Assembly: GCA_021199305.1 (NCBI GenBank)
Contig: JAJQIH010000003.1
Span: 1 to 52,018 of the forward strand
DNA from: Ruminococcus sp.
Lineage (GTDB): Bacteria; Bacillota; Clostridia; Oscillospirales; Ruminococcaceae
Length of the DNA stretch: 52,018 nt
Direction: 5' to 3'
The translations under genes and the position numbers were made by a program. Positions within the stretch are counted from its first letter, which is position 1. Every line of letters begins with the position of its first letter. Under the pieces are notes generated by a model. It was not told where the DNA came from. It saw nothing but the letters and a program-made list of their open reading frames with translations, and searched no databases. Of the stretch, positions 16,809-24,914 are shown piece after piece.

Positions 16809-17771
16809 CTACCATCTGTCTATCGACTGGTCGTCAGGCTTACAAGCATTAAGCGCTTCGATAGCTACCTCAATTTCGCTGTCGTCAGGCTCTCTTGTAG
16901 TTATTCTCTGAACCCACAGACCTGGAGCTGACAAAGTCCGGGTAAACGGATTTGAATATCTTCCCGCAAGCCGAATAAACTCATAAGTTATACCTACATA
17001 GACTGGGATGAGCAGAATCTTGATGCCAATTCTGAGCGCAATATTATCCCACGGAAGATGTAAAACAGAGGTTATAATAATGCTGACGATAAGCGTCAGG
17101 ATCAGAAAGCTGGTTCCACATCTCGGGTGAAAGCGAGAGCATTTTTTTACATTCTCGACAGTCAGTTCCATTTCCGCTTCATAGCAGGTTATCGTTTTAT
17201 GCTCAGCACCGTGATACTCATAGGTTCGCCTTATATCCTTCATAAGCGCCGTCAACGCCATATAGCCTAAAAACAGCACTATTTTTATAACTCCCTCGAT
17301 AATCGTTTTAGCAATCGAGCCGAGCGGAATAACCTTACCTATAAGCCTTGAAATCATCGACGGCAGCCACATAAACAATACTACCGCCAAAGCAACACCT
17401 AAAATAATTCCAAGCGTCATAACTATCGGCATAAGCTTGTCGCCAATATGGTCGTCAAGCCATTTTTCAAACTTTGTTTCTGGCTCCTCGTCCTCCTCTT
17501 CAAAATCCATTGCTCTGTCAGCTGATTTTGAAAGGCACTTATAGCCGTCAACCATTGAGGTTACAAAGTTAAACGAGCCTCTTATAAAAGGACATCTTCT
17601 GTACCAGGGCGGATTTTTACCGTTTTTAATCTCCCACGTTTCCGTTTCAATTTCGCCTGTCGGAAGGCGCAGAGACATAGACGCCTTGTCAATTCCTCTC
17701 ATCATAATTCCTTCGATAAGAGCCTGTCCGCCAATTTTGGATTTAAACTTCTCCTGTGTTTTGTTCGCCAT
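16809..17771 (-). CDS. DUF1385 family membrane protein
   Basis: A 320-residue protein of the DUF1385 family, recognised by GGQALIEGIMMRG near the start and by the YHGAEHKTITCYE and HPRCGTSFL motifs. About four membrane helices lie in the second half. Function is unknown, though the His- and Cys-containing motifs look like metal ligands. It is commonly located next to prmC in Firmicutes, as here. The start is taken at the ATG at 17771, with AAAGGA 12 bases upstream. A longer frame from 17816 would overlap the kinase by 74 bases and lacks a ribosome site. Confidence 0.87.
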   Translation of the reverse strand: MANKTQEKFKSKIGGQALIEGIMMRGIDKASMSLRLPTGEIETETWEIKNGKNPPWYRRCPFIRGSFNFVTSMVDGYKCLSKSADRAMDFEEEDEEPETKFEKWLDDHIGDKLMPIVMTLGIILGVALAVVLFMWLPSMISRLIGKVIPLGSIAKTIIEGVIKIVLFLGYMALTALMKDIRRTYEYHGAEHKTITCYEAEMELTVENVKKCSRFHPRCGTSFLILTLIVSIIITSVLHLPWDNIALRIGIKILLIPVYVGITYEFIRLAGRYSNPFTRTLSAPGLWVQRITTREPDDSEIEVAIEALNACKPDDQSIDRW

Positions 17772-19350
17772 TTGTAAAATCGTTCCTTTCCTCAACCGTT
17801 GAAATAACTTCAACATTTACACTTTTGTCGTTTGAGGGCTTTTTGCTTTCCTTACAGGGAAGCTTTATAATTACCGTTGTACCGACGCCCTTCTGACTGT
17901 CGATATCAAGCGTACCGCCGTGAAGTGTAATAATTTCATCGGCTACCGCAAGACCAATTCCCGAGCCTCGCCTTGTGCTGTCGGCCTTAAAGAATTTAGT
18001 CTTTACCTTTGGCAGGTCGTTAGCGTCAATTCCGATTCCTGTATCGGAAACTGAAATGACAACCTGACCCTTTTCTTCATAAGCTTCGACATTTACCATA
18101 TCTCCGCTGTCTGAATACTTTATTGCGTTGTCAACAATGTTGATAAACACCTGTCTTAGCCTGTTTTTGTCGCCGTAAACTATCGGCAGCATTTCAGGCT
18201 CGTAATAGTTGAGCGTAATTCCAAGCGCCTTGGCACGCTCCTGATAAATAAGTACCGTTTCGCCAAGCTCCGCTAAAATATCAAGATTATCCATATTGAG
18301 CATAAGCTTTCCGTCCTGTATTCTCGAAAAGTCGAGAAGCTCCTCAACCATTTGCGATAATCTTTCGCTTTCGCTTGAAATTACTCTCATTCCCTTTATA
18401 AAGGTTTCTCTGTCGTCAATAGTCGTAAGCGTTTCACTCCAGCCTTTAATGGCTGTAAGCGGCGTTCTTAGCTCGTGAGAAACCTGCGAGATAAACTCGT
18501 TCTTCATTGTTTCCGAATTTGAAAGCTCCGCCGCCATAAAGTTTACGCTTTCGCAAAGCTTTCCAAGCTCGTCTTCACGCTCAGGCTCAAGTCGTTTGGA
18601 AAAATCGCCCGTTGCGTACTGTCTTGCCATTGTAGCTATCTTGTCGATAGGCTTTTTTATAGTTCGCACGAAGTAAAAGCCAAGCGTAAATATAAATGCC
18701 AGCAGCGACAATGAAATTATTATCACTATAAGGCTTAAAAGAAATACTCTGCCGTTTACCGCTTCGAGAGATGTTACCATTCTGAGAGCGACAAACTGCG
18801 ACGACGATTCATCAATAGAAGTCGTAAGCGACATTGCCTTCTCGCCTGTTGAAAGCTCGACGATGTTTATAACTCCGTCGTTTGTATACTGCTCCTCAAA
18901 AAGCGAGCTGTCGTTAAATTCAAATCCTGACGAGGTAACAGCTACGTTTCCGTTTCGGTCTATCGCCATCAGCTCTATAATATCCTTGTCCTCATAAGTT
19001 TCGACAAGCGTTCGTATTTCAGAATTATGATTTGCCGTCTGGTCGTATGAAAGTCTTGAAATTTCAGTCGTCAGTATATTCATTCCGCTTCGAAGCTGCT
19101 GTTCAACCGACGAGCGATAAAAACGTGTGATTATAAACACCAATGAAACGCAAACGACTGTTATTATAAGCGCTATAACGCTGAACATATTCAGCAGCCA
19201 ACGCTTTGTTATGCTCTGATTGTGAAAGAAGCCTTTGAAGCTTTCTTTTGAAAACAGCTTCTTGTAATCGACTTCGCTAAGCTTTTTAAACGGATACAAA
19301 AGCTTCTGGGGAATAGAAAGTATAAAATCCTCAAGCTTCTGAAGCTTCAT
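17743..19350 (-). CDS. sensor histidine kinase (HAMP type)
   Basis: A 535-residue kinase. It has an N-terminal cytoplasmic stretch of about 48 residues, a membrane segment at about 52-76, an extracytoplasmic sensor region of about 120 residues, a second membrane segment at about 198-228 and a HAMP domain with the motif TGDFSKRLEPEREDELGKL. The His box is SHELRTPLTAIKGW, and the N, D and G boxes are VDNAIKYS, DTGIGI and GSGIGLAV. The long cytoplasmic N-terminus is unusual. It follows its regulator after 42 bases, with AAAGGAGGG before the ATG. The upstream lipoprotein may belong to the same envelope response. Confidence 0.92.
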   Translation of the reverse strand: MKLQKLEDFILSIPQKLLYPFKKLSEVDYKKLFSKESFKGFFHNQSITKRWLLNMFSVIALIITVVCVSLVFIITRFYRSSVEQQLRSGMNILTTEISRLSYDQTANHNSEIRTLVETYEDKDIIELMAIDRNGNVAVTSSGFEFNDSSLFEEQYTNDGVINIVELSTGEKAMSLTTSIDESSSQFVALRMVTSLEAVNGRVFLLSLIVIIISLSLLAFIFTLGFYFVRTIKKPIDKIATMARQYATGDFSKRLEPEREDELGKLCESVNFMAAELSNSETMKNEFISQVSHELRTPLTAIKGWSETLTTIDDRETFIKGMRVISSESERLSQMVEELLDFSRIQDGKLMLNMDNLDILAELGETVLIYQERAKALGITLNYYEPEMLPIVYGDKNRLRQVFINIVDNAIKYSDSGDMVNVEAYEEKGQVVISVSDTGIGIDANDLPKVKTKFFKADSTRRGSGIGLAVADEIITLHGGTLDIDSQKGVGTTVIIKLPCKESKKPSNDKSVNVEVISTVEERNDFTNGEQNTGEV

Positions 19351-19392
19351 AAAAGACTCCCTCCTTTAAAATATTCAGTCAAAGTCGCGCCG

Positions 19393-20103
19393 CTACTTTT
19401 CGTTTGCAGCCACCCATTTATAGCCGAAGCCCCAAATGGTCTGAATATATTTCGGATTGCTGGGTTCGTCCTCGATTTTCATTCTGATTCTTCTGATATT
19501 TACGTCAACTATCTTGTCCTCGCCAAAATAGCTGTCGCCCCAGATCTGATTTAAAATGCTCGTTCTGTCAAGCGCAGTATTCTGGTTCTTAAAGAAGTAT
19601 TCCATAATCTGATACTCAACCTGCGTCAAGTCAATCTGCTTGTCGTTTTTGTAAACGGTTCTGCTGCGAAGGTTCAGAGTAAACGGACCTGAGGTTATGG
19701 TCGTTGCTTCCTCCTCCTGCTTTGGCTGCGCCATATCTACTCTTCTGCAGACAGCGTCAACTCTTGCAATCAGCTCGGAAATTGAAAACGGCTTTGTTAT
19801 GTAGTCGTCAGCTCCCATCATAAGAGATGAAACCTTATCCATTTCCTGGCTTTTCGCAGAAAGCATTATAATTCCGAGCGCCTGAGTTTTTTCTCTGAGC
19901 TTTTTGCACACCTGAAATCCGTCGATTCCCGGCATCATAATATCAAGCAGAGCTACGTCAAACTTTCCGTCCTGCTCCTCAAAAACCCTTAACGCTTCCT
20001 CGCCGCTGTTTACATCAACTACCTCGTAGCCTACCCTCTGAAGATTTATCACGACAAATTCTCTGATAGAATCCTCATCCTCACAAACTAACAGTCTTCT
20101 CAT
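19393..20103 (-). CDS. OmpR-family response regulator
   Basis: A 236-residue regulator with a receiver domain (about 1-118) and a winged-helix domain (about 140-232). The phosphoacceptor is Asp54 in LLDIMMPGIDG, the acidic pocket is CEDED, and the switch Lys is in ITKPF. It is paired with the HAMP-type kinase immediately downstream and is preceded by a lipoprotein gene 44 bases upstream in the same direction. Regulatory targets cannot be read from the sequence. Confidence 0.93.
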   Translation of the reverse strand: MRRLLVCEDEDSIREFVVINLQRVGYEVVDVNSGEEALRVFEEQDGKFDVALLDIMMPGIDGFQVCKKLREKTQALGIIMLSAKSQEMDKVSSLMMGADDYITKPFSISELIARVDAVCRRVDMAQPKQEEEATTITSGPFTLNLRSRTVYKNDKQIDLTQVEYQIMEYFFKNQNTALDRTSILNQIWGDSYFGEDKIVDVNIRRIRMKIEDEPSNPKYIQTIWGFGYKWVAANEK

Positions 20104-20147
20104 GTTTATCCTCCGTATCTTTACAGTAAACTTATTCCCTGCAATAT

Positions 20148-21467
20148 TTAAACAACATAAAAGCTTTCTTTTATCTCATTGAGCTTTAAGCATAGTGGGT
20201 CGTCAATACCCGACCTTTTGACGATATATTTAAGCTGTCCCTGCTCGCAGATCAACATATATCCAAGCTCTCTGTAATTTTCGTACTCTGAGCTGTTTAC
20301 TACGTTTATTCTGAAAAGCTCGGTTGTGCTTTCCTCGGCTGTATTATCAAGCTTGTAAAACACCGTTTCACCTGTATTTTCGTCAAGCTTCACCGTTGCG
20401 CCCTTTATCATAGCGCTGCTCATATTAAAGAAATATCCGTCGTTGATAGAATAATATCCCTTGTACTTTGTACTTAGCGTATAATCCGATTCAAACTCGC
20501 TCCAGAGTGTGAGCAGCATTGCTGAGCCGTCGTCCGACGAATAGCCTGTCATTGTCTTTGTCGTTGGAATTTCGCAAACACCGTCAGAATCAATATCCGT
20601 CGTCAGGTAGCTTGAAGGCCTTACTGTCTTTGCGGAAACCTTTTCTTCAAAGACAAGCGCTACGTTCTGAAAGGTTCCATAGCTTTCGGTAATAATATCT
20701 GTCATAACCGTTCCGTCGGTTTTAAGCGTATCAATAAAGAGTGCCTGACTTCCGTCGGATATTTCGCCCTGAATGCAATTTACAAAGGACGATGTGTATT
20801 CCGACATACTGACCTTTGAAAGCGTTTTAAAGTCACTTCCGCTTTTTTCGATAACAACACCCTGCGTTTCGCCAGTTTCTGAATCAATGCTCGCCTTAAA
20901 GATGTTATAATATCCGTCGCCGTCAAGGTCCATAACAGTCAGGAACGTATAAGTGTCGTTATAAACCGTATCGAGCGTTTCCTCGTCGTAAGAATATATC
21001 TGGTATTGATTGAGTGCTGAGCTTAACGCCTGATAGCCTATTATTATGCTTGGACTTTTACCCTCCTCAAGCGGCGAAATAAAAATCCTGTCGATTTCAG
21101 ATCCTAGCCCCTGAAACTCCACTACAGAGCTCCACTCGCCGTTATCGTCCTGGTCGAGTATATTTACATAAACGGTGCTCTGGTCGGTATCGGAGGATGT
21201 ATGCTGATAGAAAACTATCGCCTCCTCAGTAGGCTCGTCGTCAATATTCTGAATGACAAATGCGCTTCTGTTATCTCCGTTTTTAGGGTACTTCAGAACT
21301 ATCTCGCTGCCGACGGCGTTGGTAAGCGCCTCGTGGATGCTCTTTTGCTGCTGAGTCATCATCGGTGCCTGTAAAAGCTCGTCCGCTGCAAAATTATCAC
21401 TTATCGAGCAACCCGCAAGCGCTAAACAAATTAACGTCACAAGAACTGCTGATATAATTTTCTTCAC
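20148..21467 (-). CDS. lipoprotein of unknown function, upstream of a two-component system
   Basis: A 439-residue predicted lipoprotein. The GTG at 21467 is preferred over the ATG 24 bases earlier, because AAAGGAG lies about 11 bases before the GTG and the signal peptide then has the usual Lys-rich start and lipobox ALAGC. The mature part consists of repeated short strands with many acidic residues and recurring DxDxDG motifs (DLDGDGYYN, DIDSDGVCE), resembling FG-GAP or EF-hand-like calcium-binding loops in a beta-propeller. I do not recognise a named family. It may be a sensor partner of the following two-component system; this is inferred from position only. Confidence 0.75.
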   Translation of the reverse strand: MKKIISAVLVTLICLALAGCSISDNFAADELLQAPMMTQQQKSIHEALTNAVGSEIVLKYPKNGDNRSAFVIQNIDDEPTEEAIVFYQHTSSDTDQSTVYVNILDQDDNGEWSSVVEFQGLGSEIDRIFISPLEEGKSPSIIIGYQALSSALNQYQIYSYDEETLDTVYNDTYTFLTVMDLDGDGYYNIFKASIDSETGETQGVVIEKSGSDFKTLSKVSMSEYTSSFVNCIQGEISDGSQALFIDTLKTDGTVMTDIITESYGTFQNVALVFEEKVSAKTVRPSSYLTTDIDSDGVCEIPTTKTMTGYSSDDGSAMLLTLWSEFESDYTLSTKYKGYYSINDGYFFNMSSAMIKGATVKLDENTGETVFYKLDNTAEESTTELFRINVVNSSEYENYRELGYMLICEQGQLKYIVKRSGIDDPLCLKLNEIKESFYVV

Positions 21468-21517
21468 CTTTGGGTCAACTCCTTTCTGCATTCAAAACCA
21501 GTCCGCCACATTAGATA

Positions 21518-21526
21518 AGTATACCA
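21518..21526 (-). promoter_or_regulatory. extended -10 promoter of the lipoprotein/two-component operon
   Basis: On the minus strand TGG-TATACT (21518-21526) is an extended -10 element. The -35 region 17 bases upstream (TTTAAA) is poor. Confidence 0.45.
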
Positions 21527-21641
21527 TACTTCAAGAACTTTTTAAAGAGGTTTTTGTAAATTATTTTCACGAATTGGGGGAGAAAATAGAAACCCCCGCT
21601 GCCATTTTGCAAGCAGCGGAGGTAAGCCTTGCTCATCAACG

Positions 21642-21671
21642 TTTCAGTGGCGGATTGTACCGCCACTGAAA
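21642..21671. repeat. perfect 12-base inverted repeat (hairpin)
   Basis: TTTCAGTGGCGG (21642-21653) and CCGCCACTGAAA (21660-21671) pair perfectly around a 6-base loop. No clean T-run follows on either strand, so it is not a standard terminator. Confidence 0.8.
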
Positions 21672-21812
21672 AAGACGGCTAGTCGCTTAGTCACCAGACA
21701 CCAGATTTTTGATTTATACTTTTTGCGGTAAACACTTTCTGGCTTTCTGGCTTCTATGTTATCTAGCCTTCTGGCAAGTGGAACCCGCCTGGCGGGGGCA
21801 TCTTGCTTTTCG

Positions 21813-22409
21813 TTACAGGTCAAAGCTTGGATTAAAAGCATAGAAATTTTTAGCGTCAAGCTGATCCTGAACCATTCTCAGTCCCTCGCCGAAGCGCTGG
21901 AAGTGAACTACTTCTCTTTCTCTTAAAAACTTTATCGGGTCACGAACGTCGGGGTCGTCAACAAGGCGTAAAATATTGTCGTAAGTTAGCCTTGCTCTTT
22001 GCTCCGCCGCCAAATCCTCCGAAAGATCGGTTATCGGGTCGCCTGTCGACTGGAATGTCAGCGCGCTGAACGGAGTTCCCGAAGCCGCCTGAGGATAAAT
22101 TCCCGTCGTGTGGTCGACAAAGTAGGTGTCAAATCCCGACTCCTTGATTTCCTTGACGGACAGGCCCTTTGTCAGCTGATAAAGAATTGCCGAAACAATC
22201 TCCATATGCGCCAGCTCTTCTGTGCCAACGTCGCTTAAAATCGCCTTAACCTCATTGCAAGGAGCCGTATATCTCTGGCTGAGGTACCTCATTGCCGCTC
22301 CAACTTCTCCGTCGGGGCCGCCAAGCTGGCTGATTATTACCTTCGCAAGCGCTGCATTTGGATTTTTAATCTTTACAGGATACTCAAGTCTTTTCTTATA
22401 TTCCCACAT
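21813..22409 (-). CDS. cotJC: spore coat protein CotJC (manganese catalase family)
   Basis: A 198-residue manganese-catalase-like protein of the spore coat. The start at 22409 gives the family N-terminus MWEYKKRLEYPVKIKNP; the frame is open 16 codons further but that part overlaps cotJB. Metal-ligand motifs of the ferritin-like di-manganese fold are visible as EVGAAMRYLSQRY, EELAHMEIV and RAR-x-x-Y-x-N with HFQRFGE near the C-terminus. The ATG overlaps the cotJB stop in a TGATG junction. CotJC sits in the coat with CotJA and CotJB and marks the organism as spore-forming. Confidence 0.95.
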   Translation of the reverse strand: MWEYKKRLEYPVKIKNPNAALAKVIISQLGGPDGEVGAAMRYLSQRYTAPCNEVKAILSDVGTEELAHMEIVSAILYQLTKGLSVKEIKESGFDTYFVDHTTGIYPQAASGTPFSALTFQSTGDPITDLSEDLAAEQRARLTYDNILRLVDDPDVRDPIKFLREREVVHFQRFGEGLRMVQDQLDAKNFYAFNPSFDL

Positions 22410-22663
22410 CAGTTCTCGCTCCCTTCCCAAGGCCATGGCTCGGTCGCCCATGCCCATTTGTCTTCTTTGATTCCGTTTTCAAAATCAAGCGGTCCGTAGT
22501 CTTTTTCGTATTCCTCTTTTGCTTCTTCATAAAGCTTTTTATACTTCTTGAAGTAGGCCAGACCGTCCTTGCATATTGGATGGCTGTCAAGATAAAGGCT
22601 TGAGTCTACCATTGCAAAGTAATACTGCCTTACCTTGCATAACAGCTTATTTTTTGCAGTCAC
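22409..22663 (-). CDS. cotJB: spore coat protein CotJB
   Basis: An 84-residue CotJB-family protein with the signatures YFAMVDSSLYLDSHP and YEEAKEEYEKDYGPL, followed by a Trp-rich tail (WAWATEPWPWEG). The start is the GTG at 22663, with GAGGAGG 9 bases upstream. It overlaps the end of cotJA by 17 bases and its stop overlaps the cotJC start, so the three genes are translationally coupled. Confidence 0.92.
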   Translation of the reverse strand: MTAKNKLLCKVRQYYFAMVDSSLYLDSHPICKDGLAYFKKYKKLYEEAKEEYEKDYGPLDFENGIKEDKWAWATEPWPWEGSEN

Positions 22664-22907
22664 CTTTAACAGCCTCCTCTCCTATAAACGGTTTGTCAAG
22701 AGACGGAAATATAGTTCCCCTTGACAGAGCCGCCTGCTCGTCATAAGTCTTTTCCCATTCCTGATACGGTACATATGCCATTGCTACCGGCGTATAGCGT
22801 GGAAATTCTCCTCTCGGCTGAGGACATTCGCCACAGCAGAAAGGAGCCTTGCCGTCGTCGGATTCATTTGCAAAGCGGTCAAATATACCCTTGTCAAATA
22901 TATCCAT
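22647..22907 (-). CDS. cotJA: spore coat-associated protein CotJA
   Basis: An 86-residue protein with the CotJA core VAMAYVPYQEWEKTYDEQAALSRGTIFPSLDKPF given here by its key parts: AMAYVPYQEW, ALSRGTIFPSLDKPF. It is preceded by a Cys-containing segment (FCCGECPQ). First gene of the cotJABC operon, with GGAAGGGA before the ATG. In Bacillus this operon is controlled by sigma-E; here a sequence CATAATAT lies about 50 bases upstream, weakly like a sigma-E -10, which I do not count as proof. Confidence 0.9.
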   Translation of the reverse strand: MDIFDKGIFDRFANESDDGKAPFCCGECPQPRGEFPRYTPVAMAYVPYQEWEKTYDEQAALSRGTIFPSLDKPFIGEEAVKGDCKK

Positions 22908-23052
22908 AATTATCCCTTCCTTTATTTGTTATTGGTGGTTTACTTCCAATAAAATATTATGTCGCATTTTGTAAATGTGTGACAAGGAAAGGGATATGCT
23001 CCGATTTATAGCTAACTGCCGCAGGAAGGATAAATCGTGGGGTGGCTTGGTG

Positions 23053-23081
23053 TTGACATCAGGAGGAAAAACGGGTATAAT
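23053..23081 (+). promoter_or_regulatory. abiE operon promoter, perfect consensus
   Basis: TTGACA (23053-23058), exactly 17 bases, TATAAT (23076-23081). A promoter this close to consensus would be very active unless repressed, which fits autoregulation by the antitoxin through the adjacent inverted repeat. Confidence 0.88.
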
Positions 23082-23087
23082 ATAGTA

Positions 23088-23120
23088 AAGTGCCGCACAA
23101 CAAATCAATCTGCGGCACTT
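23088..23120 (+). promoter_or_regulatory. inverted repeat at the abiE start site, probable AbiEi operator
   Basis: AAGTGCCGCA (23088-23097) and TGCGGCACTT (23111-23120) form a perfect 10-base inverted repeat with a 13-base spacer, starting 6 bases after the -10 element. A related half-site, ACTGCCGCA, is present upstream at about 23016-23024. AbiEi antitoxins are known to bind inverted repeats in their own promoter. The same bases could fold into a leader hairpin. Confidence 0.65.
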
Positions 23121-23137
23121 AAACAGAGGTGAATCAA

Positions 23138-23746
23138 ATGCTTTATGAAAATGATATAAATAATGTGAGAAAACTTTTCAGCGAGCATAACTATATAATG
23201 ACTACTGCTGAGCTTTGTGAAGCCAAGCTATACTACGCAGACATCAGGCAGCTTCTGGATAGTGGATTTATTGAAAGAATCAGGCGTGGTTATTACCGCT
23301 GGATTGAAGGCTCTGAAATCAGCGAGGTTGCAATCATAAACAATCTGTTCCCTGACGCTGTGCTTTGTATGGAAACAGCACTATTCTACTATAAGTATAG
23401 CGACAGAAGTCCTGCCGAGTGGAGCTTTACAATAGACAGAAATGTTTCAAAGCTGAGAACCAATATAGATTACCCCTTTATCAAAGCATATCGTATGAGA
23501 TCTGATTTGGTTGCGCTTGGGAAAACTACTGGCGAGATTGATTTTACCAATGTGCAAATCTACGACCGCGACCGTACCATTTGTGATGTTTTGAAAAACA
23601 TGAACAAAATGGACAGGGAAATTTTCAACAAAGCAATTCAAGGCTATGTGAATGACCCTGAAAAGAATATACCAAACCTTTTGGAATACGCAAATACGTT
23701 GAGAGTTCAAAAGCGTGCGAAGGAATTGATTGGAGTGTGGTTGTAA
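23138..23746 (+). CDS. abiEi: type IV antitoxin AbiEi (transcriptional autorepressor)
   Basis: A 202-residue protein of the AbiEi family. The N-terminal winged-helix part (about 1-65) has the pattern ELCEAKLYYADIRQLLDSGF and IERIRRGYYRW; the C-terminal part carries the antitoxin fold, with YDRDRTICDVLKN. The ATG at 23138 is preferred, since AGAGGTG lies just before it; a GTG three codons upstream overlaps that site. In type IV systems the antitoxin does not bind the toxin but counteracts it and represses the operon. Its stop overlaps the toxin start in a TAATG junction. Confidence 0.9.
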   Translation: MLYENDINNVRKLFSEHNYIMTTAELCEAKLYYADIRQLLDSGFIERIRRGYYRWIEGSEISEVAIINNLFPDAVLCMETALFYYKYSDRSPAEWSFTIDRNVSKLRTNIDYPFIKAYRMRSDLVALGKTTGEIDFTNVQIYDRDRTICDVLKNMNKMDREIFNKAIQGYVNDPEKNIPNLLEYANTLRVQKRAKELIGVWL

Positions 23747-24642
23747 TGACAGATATAGCAGCTTCTGTTCTGGCAAAACTCAGAAACAAAGCAAAAGCAT
23801 CAGGCATTAGCTATCAGCAATGCTTGCAGCTTTTTGTACAGGAGGAATTTTTAAGAAGATTATCAAAATCCGGGTATGCTGATACGCTCATTCTTAAAGG
23901 CGGCTTGTTTATTTATACTCTTACTGATTTTGAAAGCCGAGCTACCATTGACGTTGATTTTTTACTTCGTGGATATTCAAACTCGATAGATGATGTAAAG
24001 AAACTGGTTTGCAAGATTATTGACACGCCAGCGGGAAACGAGTATATAAAAATGACTGCAAATAGCTTTGAAGAAATTTCCCCACAAAGAAAGTATCACG
24101 GCATCAGCACGCAGATTATTGCTCAGATAAAAAACGTGCGTGTACCGTTCAATATTGATATAGGTGTGGGCGATGTTATAGTTCCCCATGCCGAAGAACG
24201 GAAAATCAGCACACAGCTTCCGGACTTTGAAGCGCCTTTAATTAAAACCTATTCTCTCGAAAGCACCATAGCCGAAAAGCTTGACGCAATACTACAGCGC
24301 TTCGAGCTTACCAGCAGAATGAAGGATTTCTATGATATTTACTATCTTTCAGGAGCGTTTGATTTTGACGGTGCAAAGCTGCAAGCTGCAATCTTTGAAA
24401 CCTTGCAGCGGCGTGGCACTTCTTACAACAAGGATAGCTTTAAGCGTATAATTACGCTTGCCAAAGATGAAGATATGCAGAAGCGTTGGAAATACTTTCT
24501 GAAAACTATAAAGGATGATACGCTGGAGTTTTCTGCTGTAATTGCTGAAATTCAGATCTTCCTCGAGCCTGTATTTAACGGGATTTTAAACGAAGCCGAA
24601 TGGCAAAAGACCTGGCATAGCAATAAGCTCTATTGGGAATAA
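23746..24642 (+). CDS. abiEii: type IV toxin AbiEii (nucleotidyltransferase)
   Basis: A 298-residue nucleotidyltransferase of the AbiEii/AbiGii family. The nucleotidyltransferase motifs are LILKGGLFIY, then the R-A-T-IDVDF segment holding the metal-binding Asp residues. A C-terminal motif of the family follows: YSLESTIAEKLDAI and RMKDFYDIYYL. Known homologues block growth or phage propagation; some transfer nucleotides to tRNA. The ATG at 23746 shares a base with the antitoxin stop, and GGAG lies 10 bases upstream. The pair stands alone between sporulation and sugar genes, as expected of a mobile defence module. Confidence 0.91.
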   Translation: MTDIAASVLAKLRNKAKASGISYQQCLQLFVQEEFLRRLSKSGYADTLILKGGLFIYTLTDFESRATIDVDFLLRGYSNSIDDVKKLVCKIIDTPAGNEYIKMTANSFEEISPQRKYHGISTQIIAQIKNVRVPFNIDIGVGDVIVPHAEERKISTQLPDFEAPLIKTYSLESTIAEKLDAILQRFELTSRMKDFYDIYYLSGAFDFDGAKLQAAIFETLQRRGTSYNKDSFKRIITLAKDEDMQKRWKYFLKTIKDDTLEFSAVIAEIQIFLEPVFNGILNEAEWQKTWHSNKLYWE

Positions 24643-24784
24643 AGCCAATCGCCTGAAAGCAACTATTCTCCGCCCGCACAAGCTACACTAAACGCTGAGC
24701 CGCCCGCTCCAAAGAATAACACTTTAGCGATATTACAAGTTACTCTTTATTCCCACCCGATAGACAAAACCTGCTCCCCTCAAT

Positions 24785-24812
24785 ATTCCCTCAGCCGAAC
24801 GGCTGAGGGAAT
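24785..24812. terminator. long palindrome, possible terminator of the abiE operon
   Basis: ATTCCCTCAGCCG (24785-24797) and CGGCTGAGGGAAT (24800-24812) form a perfect 13-base stem with a very short loop. No T-run follows on the plus strand, so function as terminator is uncertain. Confidence 0.5.
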
Positions 24813-24850
24813 TATTACTCAACTTACACTCTCCTATTACCAAAAAACCA

Positions 24851-24879
24851 TTGACAAAACCTATTGCAAAGTGTAAAAT
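24851..24879 (+). promoter_or_regulatory. xylB promoter
   Basis: TTGACA (24851-24856), 17-base spacer, TAAAAT (24874-24879), 35 bases before the xylB ATG. No clear XylR-type operator is seen. Confidence 0.8.
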
Positions 24880-24914
24880 ATTAAGTAAAGAAATATAAAT
24901 TCGGAGGTGTAAAA

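Larger units (their letters stand above)
21468..21812 (-). other. intergenic region with several hairpins and short repeats, no credible gene
   Basis: This 345-base gap follows cotJC. It contains a hairpin CCGCTGC/GCAGCGG at 21596-21619, a perfect 12-base stem TTTCAGTGGCGG/CCGCCACTGAAA at 21642-21671, and a GC-rich hairpin near 21786-21800. On the minus strand, 21714-21778 holds three copies of GCCAGAA and, nearby, a tandem CTGGTGTCTGGTGA. A 71-codon frame (21644-21859) runs through these hairpins without a ribosome site and is not accepted as a gene. The composition suggests an interspersed repeat element. Confidence 0.55.
24643..24914 (+). other. intergenic region with palindrome and xylB promoter; possible gene remnant
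   Basis: After the AbiEii stop the plus strand keeps an open frame from about 24668 to 24880 encoding a Pro/Ala-containing stretch (PPAQATLNAEPPAPKNN), but it has no start codon or ribosome site and runs through the palindrome. It may be a leftover of a gene disturbed when the abiE pair arrived, or chance. The palindrome (24785-24812) and the xylB promoter (24851-24879) are the only structured elements. Confidence 0.4.

Noticed and set aside
21644..21859. 71-codon minus-strand frame after cotJC
   Set aside because: It overlaps the end of cotJC, runs through hairpins and repeats, and has no ribosome site; better seen as repeat-like non-coding DNA.
22940..22990. Sigma-E type promoter before cotJA
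   Set aside because: The -10-like CATAATAT is only a partial match and no convincing -35 is at the right distance.
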